A DNA stretch of 33,856 bases from an uncultured Granulosicoccus sp. GTDB taxonomy: Bacteria > Pseudomonadota > Gammaproteobacteria > Granulosicoccales > Granulosicoccaceae. The translations under genes were made by a program, and so were the position numbers. Numbering within the stretch: position 1 is the first letter of the stretch; every line of letters starts with the position of its first letter. The notes beneath the pieces are model-generated. The model made no database searches. It was not told the DNA's origin and saw only the letters and a list, made by a program, of their open reading frames with translations. The DNA lies in NCBI GenBank assembly GCA_937991945.1, contig CALKLO010000040.1:1-33856 (forward strand), read 5' to 3'. Of the stretch, positions 23,680 through 31,859 are shown piece after piece.

Positions 23680-26220
23680 GTGAAACTACAAGGCAAACTT
23701 GTTGTTGTTATTGGTATGGCTATCGTGGCTTCCATGCTGCTATTGGCTTCAGTAGTTTTTGCACAATTACGCCAGCAATCTGAACTCGACCTGATAAGTC
23801 AGATGACGTTGTTACTAGATCAAACACAACAACAAACTCAGTCATTCATCGCCAACACATCTGCGAATGCTCAGCTGTTCTCTAGTTCCAATTTGATGGA
23901 CCGTTATGTCCTAGTTGAGGACGAGGCAGAGCGATACGATCTCATGCAGCCTGCATTACTCAGACTTTTTACAAAGTACCAACAGGCCTACCCAGAGTAT
24001 CGTGAGCTTCGCTTAGTGTTGCCCGACGGCTATGAAGATACCCGTATAGCGCAATCTGGATTAGTCAATATAACCGAGGAAGAATACGACACCCCATACT
24101 TTCAAGAGCTACTCAATAGTGGGGATCAAAGGGTGACCACTATTCTTGAAAATCCAGATGATGGTCAAACAACATTGCTCGCGTCGGCTCCGATCTATCG
24201 TAAAGATATGAGCTCAACGGCCATTAGCGCTAAGCCAGTTTTGCGCGGATTCATGATAGTAACAGCAAGACTAAACTTGCTAGAGGGGCTGATTAAGAGC
24301 CAGAGAATAGGTAAGGCAGGGTATCTAGTAGCTGTGGATAGGCAGCAGCGTATTGTGTTCCATCCAAATGATTCAATGATTGGTAAGGATGCCAGCAGCC
24401 TGTTGACTCCGGTTGTTAATCTGGGGGCCTTATCATCTGATGCTGACAGTAGACAGGGAACAGTGCTTACCTATTTTGAAGAAGACCCAGTCTACGTACG
24501 TAAACGCTGGTTACACCAAGATTTATTGTTATTAAGTGTCATTCCAAGTACTGAATTCGAGGCGCTGAGCCAGAAGATTGCAATTTCTGTGGCCATAGTG
24601 TCTGTAGGTGCGATCGCCGTTATTTCAGTGATTCTCCTATTGTTATTGAGAACGCTGGTGGTGGCACCTGTACGTCAACTGCGAGAGCTTGCCATAGCAA
24701 TAGGGGAGGGGCGTGATGCTGACGTCTCTGATCGTAACCTGCAGCGCAACGATGAAATTGGTGATCTTGCTCGATCATTCCATGATATGCACACCATGCT
24801 AGGTCGCTCTATGGATGAGCTGCAACAGTCGCATGCGGAGATCGAACAGCTTGCCTATCGGGATAGCTTGACAGGTTTACCAAACCGCAGATTATTTCTC
24901 GAGATGCTGGAGCGAGCTATTCGTCGACCGAGTAGTTTGCACCCCTACAGTGCCATATTGTTTTTAGACCTCGATGACTTTAAGAAGGTTAACGATACGT
25001 TGGGTCATGAGGCTGGTGATATATTGTTGAGAAACGTAGCTCATCGACTCAGTGAGTGTGTGCGGGTACACGATATCATGACGCATGAATCGGCTGGTAG
25101 TGAAGATGTGAGTAATGATGGTGTAGTCGCTCGTTTGGGTGGTGATGAATTCATCATCCTGATTAATGATCTTCGAGAGCCCTCTGATGCCAGACTGGTC
25201 GCCGAACGCATACTTACAGCGATTAGAGAGCCTTTTATAGTATTGGAACAAGAGTTCGTAATAGGCACCAGTATTGGTATTGCGTCGAGCCCGGACAACG
25301 GGACAGATGTGGAAGCGCTTATTAAGTTTGCCGATACGGCTATGTATGAAGCCAAACGGCAAGACAAAAATACGTATCGGTTTTATGACGATGCAATGCA
25401 GTTGAGTCTTGTCGAGCGAGTGAGTCTTGAGCGCGATCTTCGTGTAGCTGTTAATGAAAATGCCTTAACGCTACATTTTCAGCCTCAGGTTGATACACGT
25501 ACAAAGGTTATTACCGGTGCGGAAGTATTAATTCGCTGGCAACACCCGGAGCGCGGTAACGTACCGCCAGATCAATTTATACCCATTGCAGAGGACATGG
25601 GGTTGATAGGGCCCTTAGGTGAATGGATAATCAACGAGACGTGTCGACAATGGTCTGAGTGGGAGCACATTGGCATAGAGCCCCCACGCTTGGCGTTAAA
25701 TGTATCGCAGCGGCAGTTCAAGCTTAGCAACCTGGTTGAGGTCATCAGTGATTCGTTGGAAAGAAATCAGGTTAGGGCTGATGCGCTTGAAATAGAAATT
25801 ACCGAATCGTGCATGATGGAAGCACCCACAGAAGTTATCGAGACGCTCAATACCATTCGTAATATGGGAGTTCGTATCGCTATGGACGATTTTGGTACAG
25901 GCTACTCATCACTGGGTGCGCTATCGTCATTACCCATCGATACGCTGAAAATAGATCGCTGTTTTATTACGGATGTTGGAATGGGCAAGTCCAACGAGAA
26001 AATCGTATCTGCCATTGTGTCACTGGCGCATAATCTGAATTTGGAAGTAGTCGCCGAGGGCGTAGAAACGCGTAACGAATATGAGTTTCTACTTAAAAAG
26101 GAATGCGAGACCTGTCAGGGATACTTGTTTAGTAAACCACTGCCTGTCGATGCAATGACGCAATTACTGGTGCGAGAAAAAGATCGTCTGACCCAGCTAT
26201 CGCATAAGCGAGCCAGTTAA
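23680..26220 (+). CDS. dCache-HAMP-GGDEF-EAL c-di-GMP enzyme, MbaA-like
   Basis: Inner-membrane protein of 846 residues. TM1 is at about residues 7-28. A periplasmic dCache-like sensor domain covers about 30-295, TM2 about 300-324 and HAMP about 325-378. A GGDEF domain has DLDDFKKVNDTLGH and LGGDEF (487-491), and an EAL domain follows to the end. The GGDEF motif is intact, with no RxxD inhibitory site in the expected place and a roughly 12-residue insertion (THESAGSEDVSND) just before it. In the EAL domain the signature reads E-V-L-I-R-W, keeping the metal-binding Glu. NVSQRQF, EITESCMM, MDDFGTGYSSL, DTLKIDRCFI and EGVET are all present, so both activities are plausible. The start is GTG. The upstream binding protein is its likely ligand-carrying partner. 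Confidence 0.92.
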   Translation: MKLQGKLVVVIGMAIVASMLLLASVVFAQLRQQSELDLISQMTLLLDQTQQQTQSFIANTSANAQLFSSSNLMDRYVLVEDEAERYDLMQPALLRLFTKYQQAYPEYRELRLVLPDGYEDTRIAQSGLVNITEEEYDTPYFQELLNSGDQRVTTILENPDDGQTTLLASAPIYRKDMSSTAISAKPVLRGFMIVTARLNLLEGLIKSQRIGKAGYLVAVDRQQRIVFHPNDSMIGKDASSLLTPVVNLGALSSDADSRQGTVLTYFEEDPVYVRKRWLHQDLLLLSVIPSTEFEALSQKIAISVAIVSVGAIAVISVILLLLLRTLVVAPVRQLRELAIAIGEGRDADVSDRNLQRNDEIGDLARSFHDMHTMLGRSMDELQQSHAEIEQLAYRDSLTGLPNRRLFLEMLERAIRRPSSLHPYSAILFLDLDDFKKVNDTLGHEAGDILLRNVAHRLSECVRVHDIMTHESAGSEDVSNDGVVARLGGDEFIILINDLREPSDARLVAERILTAIREPFIVLEQEFVIGTSIGIASSPDNGTDVEALIKFADTAMYEAKRQDKNTYRFYDDAMQLSLVERVSLERDLRVAVNENALTLHFQPQVDTRTKVITGAEVLIRWQHPERGNVPPDQFIPIAEDMGLIGPLGEWIINETCRQWSEWEHIGIEPPRLALNVSQRQFKLSNLVEVISDSLERNQVRADALEIEITESCMMEAPTEVIETLNTIRNMGVRIAMDDFGTGYSSLGALSSLPIDTLKIDRCFITDVGMGKSNEKIVSAIVSLAHNLNLEVVAEGVETRNEYEFLLKKECETCQGYLFSKPLPVDAMTQLLVREKDRLTQLSHKRAS

Positions 26221-26244
26221 GCTCTACAGTAAATCGTAGCTGTA

Positions 26245-27198
26245 TCATTGACCGCCATGCTCGCCATAGTCATGTAAACGCCCCGTATGGCCAATGACTT
26301 TTCCTATGGCCTTATGAACCAACAGCGAAGAGTGTATTCGGTGTTCGTGATGCCAGAACATGATCAACCAATACAGACTGCTTAGGCAGAGTAGGCCAGT
26401 GGTTTTTAACAGCCTACTGTATGTCGCGAAAAAGCCGGTATCGAACATTTTTTGAACTAATACGTTGGTGTTACCTATTCGGACATGTCTACGTTTTAAC
26501 CATGAAATATTTGTTCTATGGGGTGCAACGGTCTCTTTGACGAAGGCCTTCGCTGCCCAGTGCATTGTGTACCCTCTTTTATCAAGGTGACGAAAAAACA
26601 CCATGTCATCAGCACCCGACTTAGTCATAACCGTATCAAACGGTTTGGGTAGCATTGGTTGAAGGCAACTGGCTTTTAGTAAAAAATTTCCCGATGAGTA
26701 CAAAACAGTTTGTGTTCCATCGGGTAGCTGTTGATCTGTTCCGTAATACTGCGACAAGTTTGACCATGTATTGGAGGTATCAACAAACACCGGTAGCACT
26801 GGGCCACCCACTGCATCGGCATCATGCATGGCTTGGATACGCATTAGTTCTGATAGCCAGTGAGTCGATGGCCACTCATCATCATCGAGCATCGCAATGA
26901 ACCGTGGATTCTGCTGCAATGCCGCATTAACAGCGGTATTTCTGGCAAAAGCGATACCCGTCTGTTTTTCTGTGTCACAGGTTATTGGCCAACGATAGTC
27001 GTGCAGCGACTGACAAACATCGATGCCCTGCTTGTTAACGTCGTTGTCTATAACGACTACCGAAACAGATCCGTCGAATTCAAGCATCTCCAAATGATGC
27101 AATAGGTTTAACAGCCCGTCAGGTCTTCTACACGTGCAAATGGCAATGACGACATCTAGCGCAGGTAATTGTCTTTCAGCGCTCATAACATGTTTCAT
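26245..27198 (-). CDS. Glycosyltransferase family 2
   Basis: The 317-residue protein has a GT-A fold start VVIAICTCRRPDGLLNLL, FARNTAVNAAL and the metal-binding LDDDEWPS (DxD-type), with GADDMVFFRHLDKRGY further on. C-terminal hydrophobic residues (LLCLSSLYWLIMFW) near 275-290 suggest membrane association. It lies convergent to the GGDEF-EAL gene and divergent from a second GT2 gene, so the two glycosyltransferases may serve one surface polysaccharide. The acceptor is unknown. An alternative start is the Met at residue 5. Confidence 0.85.
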   Translation of the reverse strand: MKHVMSAERQLPALDVVIAICTCRRPDGLLNLLHHLEMLEFDGSVSVVVIDNDVNKQGIDVCQSLHDYRWPITCDTEKQTGIAFARNTAVNAALQQNPRFIAMLDDDEWPSTHWLSELMRIQAMHDADAVGGPVLPVFVDTSNTWSNLSQYYGTDQQLPDGTQTVLYSSGNFLLKASCLQPMLPKPFDTVMTKSGADDMVFFRHLDKRGYTMHWAAKAFVKETVAPHRTNISWLKRRHVRIGNTNVLVQKMFDTGFFATYSRLLKTTGLLCLSSLYWLIMFWHHEHRIHSSLLVHKAIGKVIGHTGRLHDYGEHGGQ

Positions 27199-27300
27199 AG
27201 CGATGCTATTTTGCGAGTTGGCAGGATGGGTGCAATCATCAGGAACGTATCAGCCGTTTCTGTAGAAAATAGGGCCGCACTAGAGGGCGGATTAAGATAA

Positions 27301-28263
27301 GTGAGTAAACCTTGTTTCAGCGTCATTATTCCTAGCTTAAACCGTGCCCATGTCATCGGTCTGGCGATAGAGTCGTGCCTAAAACAAACATGCCAAGACT
27401 TTGAAATTATTGTTATTGATGACGAGCGATCGACCGATGATATGTCGAAAGCTGTGAGCCCCTACCTAACTCACTGCGTAATAACCCTGATAACTGATCA
27501 TGTTGGTAGCGCGGCTGCGGCAAGAAACACTGGAGTACGTTACGCAGCAGGAGAGTACATAGCGTTCCTCGATGCTGATGATACGTATATGCCAACAAAG
27601 CTTGCAACGGTGGCGGAGTCTATCAGTGGCGAATCAAAGACACTTTTTTATAGTCAAAACTATGTTAACCGAGGCGTTGGCAAGTGGTGGGTTAAGCCTC
27701 ATCGAGGGTTGCAAGAGGAAGAAAATATTTTCACCTATCTATTCCTCAATAAAGGGTGGATCCATCCAAGTAGCATTGTTGTGGCAACCGAGCTTGCTCG
27801 ACAAAACCCGTTTGATACCACATTATCGTTTGGAGACGACACTCAATTTGTCGCATCGTTGTGGATGAAAGGCATCGCTATAAAAATGATTGATTTGCCT
27901 TTAACCGTATACGATGACCCCTTCGAAGCTAATCGACTTTCACAAAGCCCCATCTTTAGTTCGGGTGAGAGTGATGAGCATCGCAGCTTCATGGCCTGGG
28001 TGGAGTCACATAAACATGAGATGCCTGAAAGTGCCTACCGCGCCTACCGCGCTTCATTTCGGTCTCGTTTTTTTGCTCGTAGTGCACCCGCTAAAGCCTT
28101 GGAAGATATATGGCAGGCATGGCGTTATGACGTCTTTAGTCTTGGTCAGTGCCTGAACCAAACGTTACAAACCTTTTCTCCGCATGCCTACAGATTGGCT
28201 GCTGATTTTGTGGTGCGATTTCGAGGTATTGATCCGTTGAAAAATTCTATCGACACTCAGTAA
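27301..28263 (+). CDS. Glycosyltransferase family 2
   Basis: The 320-residue protein opens FSVIIPSLNRAHVIGLAIES, then FEIIVIDDERSTDDMS, AARNTGVRYAAGEYIAFLDADD, which are the nucleotide-sugar and DxD motifs of inverting GT2 enzymes. SFGDDTQFVASLWMKG probably carries the catalytic acidic pair. No membrane helix is evident. The start is GTG at 27301 with a weak Shine-Dalgarno. It is divergent from the other GT2 gene with a 102-base gap. Sugar donor and acceptor cannot be told from the sequence. Confidence 0.87.
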   Translation: MSKPCFSVIIPSLNRAHVIGLAIESCLKQTCQDFEIIVIDDERSTDDMSKAVSPYLTHCVITLITDHVGSAAAARNTGVRYAAGEYIAFLDADDTYMPTKLATVAESISGESKTLFYSQNYVNRGVGKWWVKPHRGLQEEENIFTYLFLNKGWIHPSSIVVATELARQNPFDTTLSFGDDTQFVASLWMKGIAIKMIDLPLTVYDDPFEANRLSQSPIFSSGESDEHRSFMAWVESHKHEMPESAYRAYRASFRSRFFARSAPAKALEDIWQAWRYDVFSLGQCLNQTLQTFSPHAYRLAADFVVRFRGIDPLKNSIDTQ

Positions 28264-28275
28264 AAAGAGCGACAG

Positions 28276-28740
28276 TTACGATACGTCGACAGGCAATGCT
28301 CCAGATACTTTCATCTGTCTCAAAATAAATAAGGTTGTCGTCGTTCTGACAATGCCCAGTCTAAGAAGCTTGTGCATAATAAATTGCTCCAAAGCCTCTG
28401 GGTCACTAGCCGCAACCTTCAAAATAAAATCGAAGTCGCCGGTAATGGATGCGCACTCAAGTACTTGCTCGTTCTCATCGACAAAGGCTTGAAACAAGGC
28501 AACTGAAGGCTCGGTGTGATCGAGCAACGACACTTGAACATGCGCCAGTGCGTGTAAGCCTAATTTTTTGCCGTCAAGGATTGCCGAGTACCGGGTGATG
28601 TAGCCATCTTCCTCTAGCCTCTTGACTCGTCGCCAGCACGGGGATTGAGACAAGCCAACAGCATCCGATAACTCTTGCGTGCTGGCGCGTCCATTTCGTT
28701 GCAATGCTCTCAAAATTAGCTTTTCAAACTTGTCGAGCAT
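28276..28740 (-). CDS. Lrp/AsnC family transcriptional regulator
   Basis: The 154-residue protein has an N-terminal winged helix-turn-helix (LRALQRNGRASTQELSDAVG, then LSQSPCWRRVKRLEEDGYI) and a C-terminal RAM ligand-binding domain (VQVSLLDH, CASITGDFDFILKVAA). The longest frame extends to 28893, but the ATG at 28740 begins the family-typical MLDKFEKLILRAL and has AAAGG 8 bases upstream. It is transcribed divergently from the ThDP-enzyme gene, a common arrangement in which Lrp-type regulators control the neighbour in response to an amino acid. Two inverted repeats lie between them. Confidence 0.92.
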   Translation of the reverse strand: MLDKFEKLILRALQRNGRASTQELSDAVGLSQSPCWRRVKRLEEDGYITRYSAILDGKKLGLHALAHVQVSLLDHTEPSVALFQAFVDENEQVLECASITGDFDFILKVAASDPEALEQFIMHKLLRLGIVRTTTTLFILRQMKVSGALPVDVS

Positions 28741-28780
28741 AAATATACCTTTAATAAGTAAATATAAGGTGAGAATTGTC

Positions 28781-28824
28781 TCATAGCGGCCTATGAAGAC
28801 CAATATGGGAAGAATATACCCATA
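28781..28824. promoter_or_regulatory. Two inverted repeats in the divergent Lrp/ThDP-enzyme promoter region
   Basis: The first is TCATAG-CGGC-CTATGA (28781-28796), the second TATGGG-N9-CCCATA (28804-28824). They share the CATAG/CCATA element and are spaced about 25 bases centre to centre, as expected for cooperative sites of an octameric Lrp-type regulator on one DNA face. The interval between the divergent start codons is 180 bases. They are probable operators of the adjacent regulator. Confidence 0.5.
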
Positions 28825-28920
28825 GGTGAACTTTATCGTACTTCTAATATCTTCATAGCTACAGAACCCGTGCTTCTGCGCCTTTCTGTTCAAGCTGAAA
28901 CAGCTAAAGAGGTCCTATCT

Positions 28921-30543
28921 ATGAGTCAGGAAAATCACGTCTATCAGTCTATTTCGCACGCAATTAAGGACCACGGAGTAACGACGATATTCGGACTCAT
29001 GGGAGATGCGAATCTATTTATGGTGGACAGCTTCGTTCGCGATTATCAGGGGCGTTTTATTCCTGCAGCGCATGAAGGAAGCACTATTCTGATGGCTGCA
29101 GCTTATGCGCACGTTTCAGGCAAAGTGGGTGTTGCCACGATCACGCATGGGCCAGCCTTGACCAATTGTGCAACCGCGCTAACAGAAGCCGCGAGAGGGC
29201 ATGTGCCGTTAGTCATCTTGGCAGGGGACACACCGGTAGATAACCCACGCCACCTGCAAAGCATTGATCAACGTGGTTTTGTAAAAGTCACAGGCGCAGG
29301 CTTTGAGCAACTGCGCACGCCAGCAACGGCTTGCGAGGATGTTGCTAGGGCTTTCTACCGCGCCCAGGTTGAACGTCGGCCTATCGTACTGAACATGCCC
29401 GCTGATTTCATGTGGGAGAAGGCCGACTATGACAGCCAAGTGCTTGATGTGTTTACCTCCCCAGGTGGCGTGGTTGAAGGGGATATTCTCGATGACGCCA
29501 TTGGAATGATTGCTGCGGCAAAACGCCCTTTAATTTTGGCCGGTGGTGGGGCAGTTGGTGCTCGCGATCAACTGGTGCAGTTGGCAGATCGGTTAGAAGC
29601 GCCACTGGCAACCACACTAAGAGCCAAAGGTCTTTTCAACGACCATCCGTACAATATTGATATCTTTGGCACCTTGTCCACACCTGCAGCCTATGAGTTG
29701 ATTGCACAATCCGATTGCATCATTTGCTTTGGCACTGCATTGCACGACTTCACGACGGACCGTGGCAAGTTAATGAAAGACAAGCGGGTCGTACAAATTG
29801 ATGTTGACCCTGCATCGATAGGGGGTGGCTTGCATCCTGACATTGCAATCGTTGCAGACGCAGGACTCGCTGCTGACACGATTGTGTACTGGATGAATGA
29901 GGCTGACATTCCAGCAAGTGGCTTTACGCGTGAATTGGATGTTGACACATTAACCGCACACCCAGCCGGATTAACGACCGCCAATGATGGTTTTGTAAAC
30001 TTTGTGTATGCCCTTGAGCGGATGGAAGAAGCCTTGCCCAAAGATCGTGTGTTAGTCACCGATGGTGGGCGATTCATGACCGAGGTTTGGTGCCGTCTAT
30101 CGGTTCCGAACCCGCAGAGCTTTGTTAGCACCGTCAATTTTGGAGCCATTGGGTTGGGACTTCAAGAAGCTATTGGTGCAGGACTTGGGGCACCGGGCCG
30201 ACCAGTTGTCCTTTTTAGTGGCGACGGAGGGTTTATGATGGGTGGCATCAATGAATTCAATACAGCCGTGCGACTTGGGCTTGATCTGATTGTGATTATT
30301 GCAAATGACTCTGCCTATGGTGCAGAGCACATTCAGTTCGTTGATCGTAAGATGGATCCCAGTCTTACGGAATTCCATTGGCCTTCATTCGTTGATGTTG
30401 CTAAGTCTCTTGGTGGCGATGGATTCGAGGTGCGTTCGAAGGAGCAACTTGAAGAGGCGCTTGCCGCACTTCAAAATCGTAAGGGGCCGTATTTGATTGA
30501 ATTGCGGTTAGACCCGTTGGATGTTCCGCGCATGCGTATTTGA
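28921..30543 (+). CDS. Thiamine-diphosphate-dependent enzyme, acetolactate-synthase-like
   Basis: The 540-residue cytoplasmic protein has the N-terminal PYR domain with the activating Glu in HEGS (Glu52). A central domain (about 190-330) includes GGGAVGARDQLVQLA. The C-terminal PP domain has the ThDP-metal motif SGDGGFMMGG ... ANDSAYG (433-467). This is the large-subunit acetolactate synthase/benzoylformate decarboxylase superfamily. No small regulatory subunit is nearby, so a catabolic 2-keto-acid role is more likely than branched-chain synthesis. The frame opens at 28870, but ATG 28921 with AGAGG upstream is the proper start. It is divergent from an Lrp-type gene. The stop TGA is followed in the same frame by another ORF. 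Confidence 0.88.
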   Translation: MSQENHVYQSISHAIKDHGVTTIFGLMGDANLFMVDSFVRDYQGRFIPAAHEGSTILMAAAYAHVSGKVGVATITHGPALTNCATALTEAARGHVPLVILAGDTPVDNPRHLQSIDQRGFVKVTGAGFEQLRTPATACEDVARAFYRAQVERRPIVLNMPADFMWEKADYDSQVLDVFTSPGGVVEGDILDDAIGMIAAAKRPLILAGGGAVGARDQLVQLADRLEAPLATTLRAKGLFNDHPYNIDIFGTLSTPAAYELIAQSDCIICFGTALHDFTTDRGKLMKDKRVVQIDVDPASIGGGLHPDIAIVADAGLAADTIVYWMNEADIPASGFTRELDVDTLTAHPAGLTTANDGFVNFVYALERMEEALPKDRVLVTDGGRFMTEVWCRLSVPNPQSFVSTVNFGAIGLGLQEAIGAGLGAPGRPVVLFSGDGGFMMGGINEFNTAVRLGLDLIVIIANDSAYGAEHIQFVDRKMDPSLTEFHWPSFVDVAKSLGGDGFEVRSKEQLEEALAALQNRKGPYLIELRLDPLDVPRMRI

Positions 30544-30549
30544 CGGGAC

Positions 30550-30819
30550 TTGCTAATCGACGCCGGGCGTGAACCTGATTTAACGGTGATATCGGTTGAA
30601 GGTGAATCAGAGTTGTCCGCGCTTTTAGTGGAGTTTGACGTTGAGGCAGCCTTAGTGCGTCCTGATCATTACCTCTTAGGTACGGCGAACAATTTGTCGG
30701 AACTCATACTACTGGTTGATACCGCCACAGTTTTTATTCAACTGCCGATTGGGTCAAGACAAGCTGGTCTACTGCCTGGAATCGTGGGCGCTGGAAAAAC
30801 ACCATTTGGAATAAGCTGA
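30550..30819 (+). pseudogene. ORF resembling a flavin-monooxygenase C-terminal domain
   Basis: An 89-codon frame begins with TTG 6 bases after the ThDP-enzyme stop and in the same reading frame. Its sequence (LIDAGREPDLTVISVEG, then VEAALVRPDHYLLG) resembles the thioredoxin-like C-terminal domain of MhpA/phenol-hydroxylase-type FAD monooxygenases, where VLVRPDGY-like motifs are usual. No FAD domain precedes it, so it may be a remnant of a lost monooxygenase gene, or a free-standing small domain. A GGGAC lies directly ahead of the TTG, too close to be a good Shine-Dalgarno. The family match is from memory and moderate. Confidence 0.45.
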
Positions 30820-30905
30820 TTCCAAAAAATTCTTTGTCGGAAGGGACTGAAAGAGATAAGTTAGGGTTCAAAATTTTCTAATTAGATCATCCAGGGTTGC
30901 CCATC

Positions 30906-31859
30906 ATGAATTTGTTCGCATCTGTATCCTCCGCCGCTCTTCTCGTCGTGGGTGTTGCGCTACCCGCAAGCGTATTGGCCTCTACTGCCTCTTTTGGCCC
31001 TCTAGTGACACCTGAAGATCTCTCTGCACGTCTGGGTGAAGTCGCTCCAATCATCTTGGACATCCGCGGCGATGCTTATGCCCAAGGACATATCGAAGGT
31101 GCTATCTCTGCCCCCTATGGCTTGTTTCGAGGGCCTGCCAACAATCCTGGCCAGCTGCTCGATCCAGATACGCTAGAAGAACGTTACGAAGCGCTTGGCC
31201 TAACTCCGGAAAAAGCAGTCGTAATCGCACCTGTCGGTAAAACCGACACCGACTTCGGTGCCGCGGCTCGGGTCTACTGGACATTAAAATCATCCGGGTT
31301 CACCGATCTGTCTATTCTCAATGGCGGCGTAGTCGCATGGGAAAGCGCTGGCTTACCCCTGAGCACTGAAGCAGTTACGCCTCAACCCACTGAACTTGAC
31401 ATCGTATTTTCTGATCAGTGGACAGCCACTACCGATGCAGTAGCTGCCGTCACTAGAGGTGAGGTTGATGCATTGCTGCTCGATGCCCGCACACCCGCTT
31501 TTTACGATGGGGAAAAAAGCCACAAAGCTGCCGCTCGCCCTGGAACGTTGCCGGGTGCCGAGAATCACTCGTATACCTCATTCTTCGATAACGGTTCACC
31601 GCTGATGTCTGGCATCGAGAGTAAGTCCAGCCTACAAGAGCTGCTTGGCGTAGAGAACGGGCAAGAGATTGTTTCATTCTGCAACACAGGTCATTGGGCC
31701 GCGACCAACTGGTTTGCTATGTCAGAGGTGGCCGAGCTTGAAAACGTTAAGTTGTACCCTGGTTCAATGGTGGAGTATTCTCACGCTGACGGTGATCTTG
31801 CAATGGCAAACACACCTGGACTTTTGAAGAACCTCTTAAACAAAACAAAAGGTAATTAA
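30906..31859 (+). CDS. Periplasmic sulfurtransferase with two rhodanese domains
   Basis: A Sec signal peptide (LFASVSSAALLVVGVALPASVLA) precedes two rhodanese-like domains, about residues 30-155 and 175-310. The first domain reads VVIAPVGKTDTDFGAA where the active Cys loop should be, and so lacks the nucleophile. The second has IVSFCNTGHWAATNWF with the catalytic Cys at residue 259. Tandem rhodaneses with one inactive domain are usual in this family. The frame can begin at TTG 30897, but AGGG at 30893-30896 suits the ATG at 30906. The stop overlaps the next start (TAATG). The likely job is handling thiosulfate or persulfide sulfur next to the transporter. Confidence 0.9.
   Translation: MNLFASVSSAALLVVGVALPASVLASTASFGPLVTPEDLSARLGEVAPIILDIRGDAYAQGHIEGAISAPYGLFRGPANNPGQLLDPDTLEERYEALGLTPEKAVVIAPVGKTDTDFGAAARVYWTLKSSGFTDLSILNGGVVAWESAGLPLSTEAVTPQPTELDIVFSDQWTATTDAVAAVTRGEVDALLLDARTPAFYDGEKSHKAAARPGTLPGAENHSYTSFFDNGSPLMSGIESKSSLQELLGVENGQEIVSFCNTGHWAATNWFAMSEVAELENVKLYPGSMVEYSHADGDLAMANTPGLLKNLLNKTKGN

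Noticed and set aside
24964-25367. Minus-strand open frames of 132 and 108 codons
   Set aside because: They are antisense to the GGDEF domain, with no Shine-Dalgarno or motifs.
28030-28060. Short tandem GCCTACCGC repeat in the second GT2 gene
   Set aside because: It encodes only A-Y-R-A-Y-R within a normal coding frame and has only two copies.
29691-30149. Minus-strand open frame of 152 codons
   Set aside because: It is antisense to the central ThDP-enzyme region and shows no recognisable domain.
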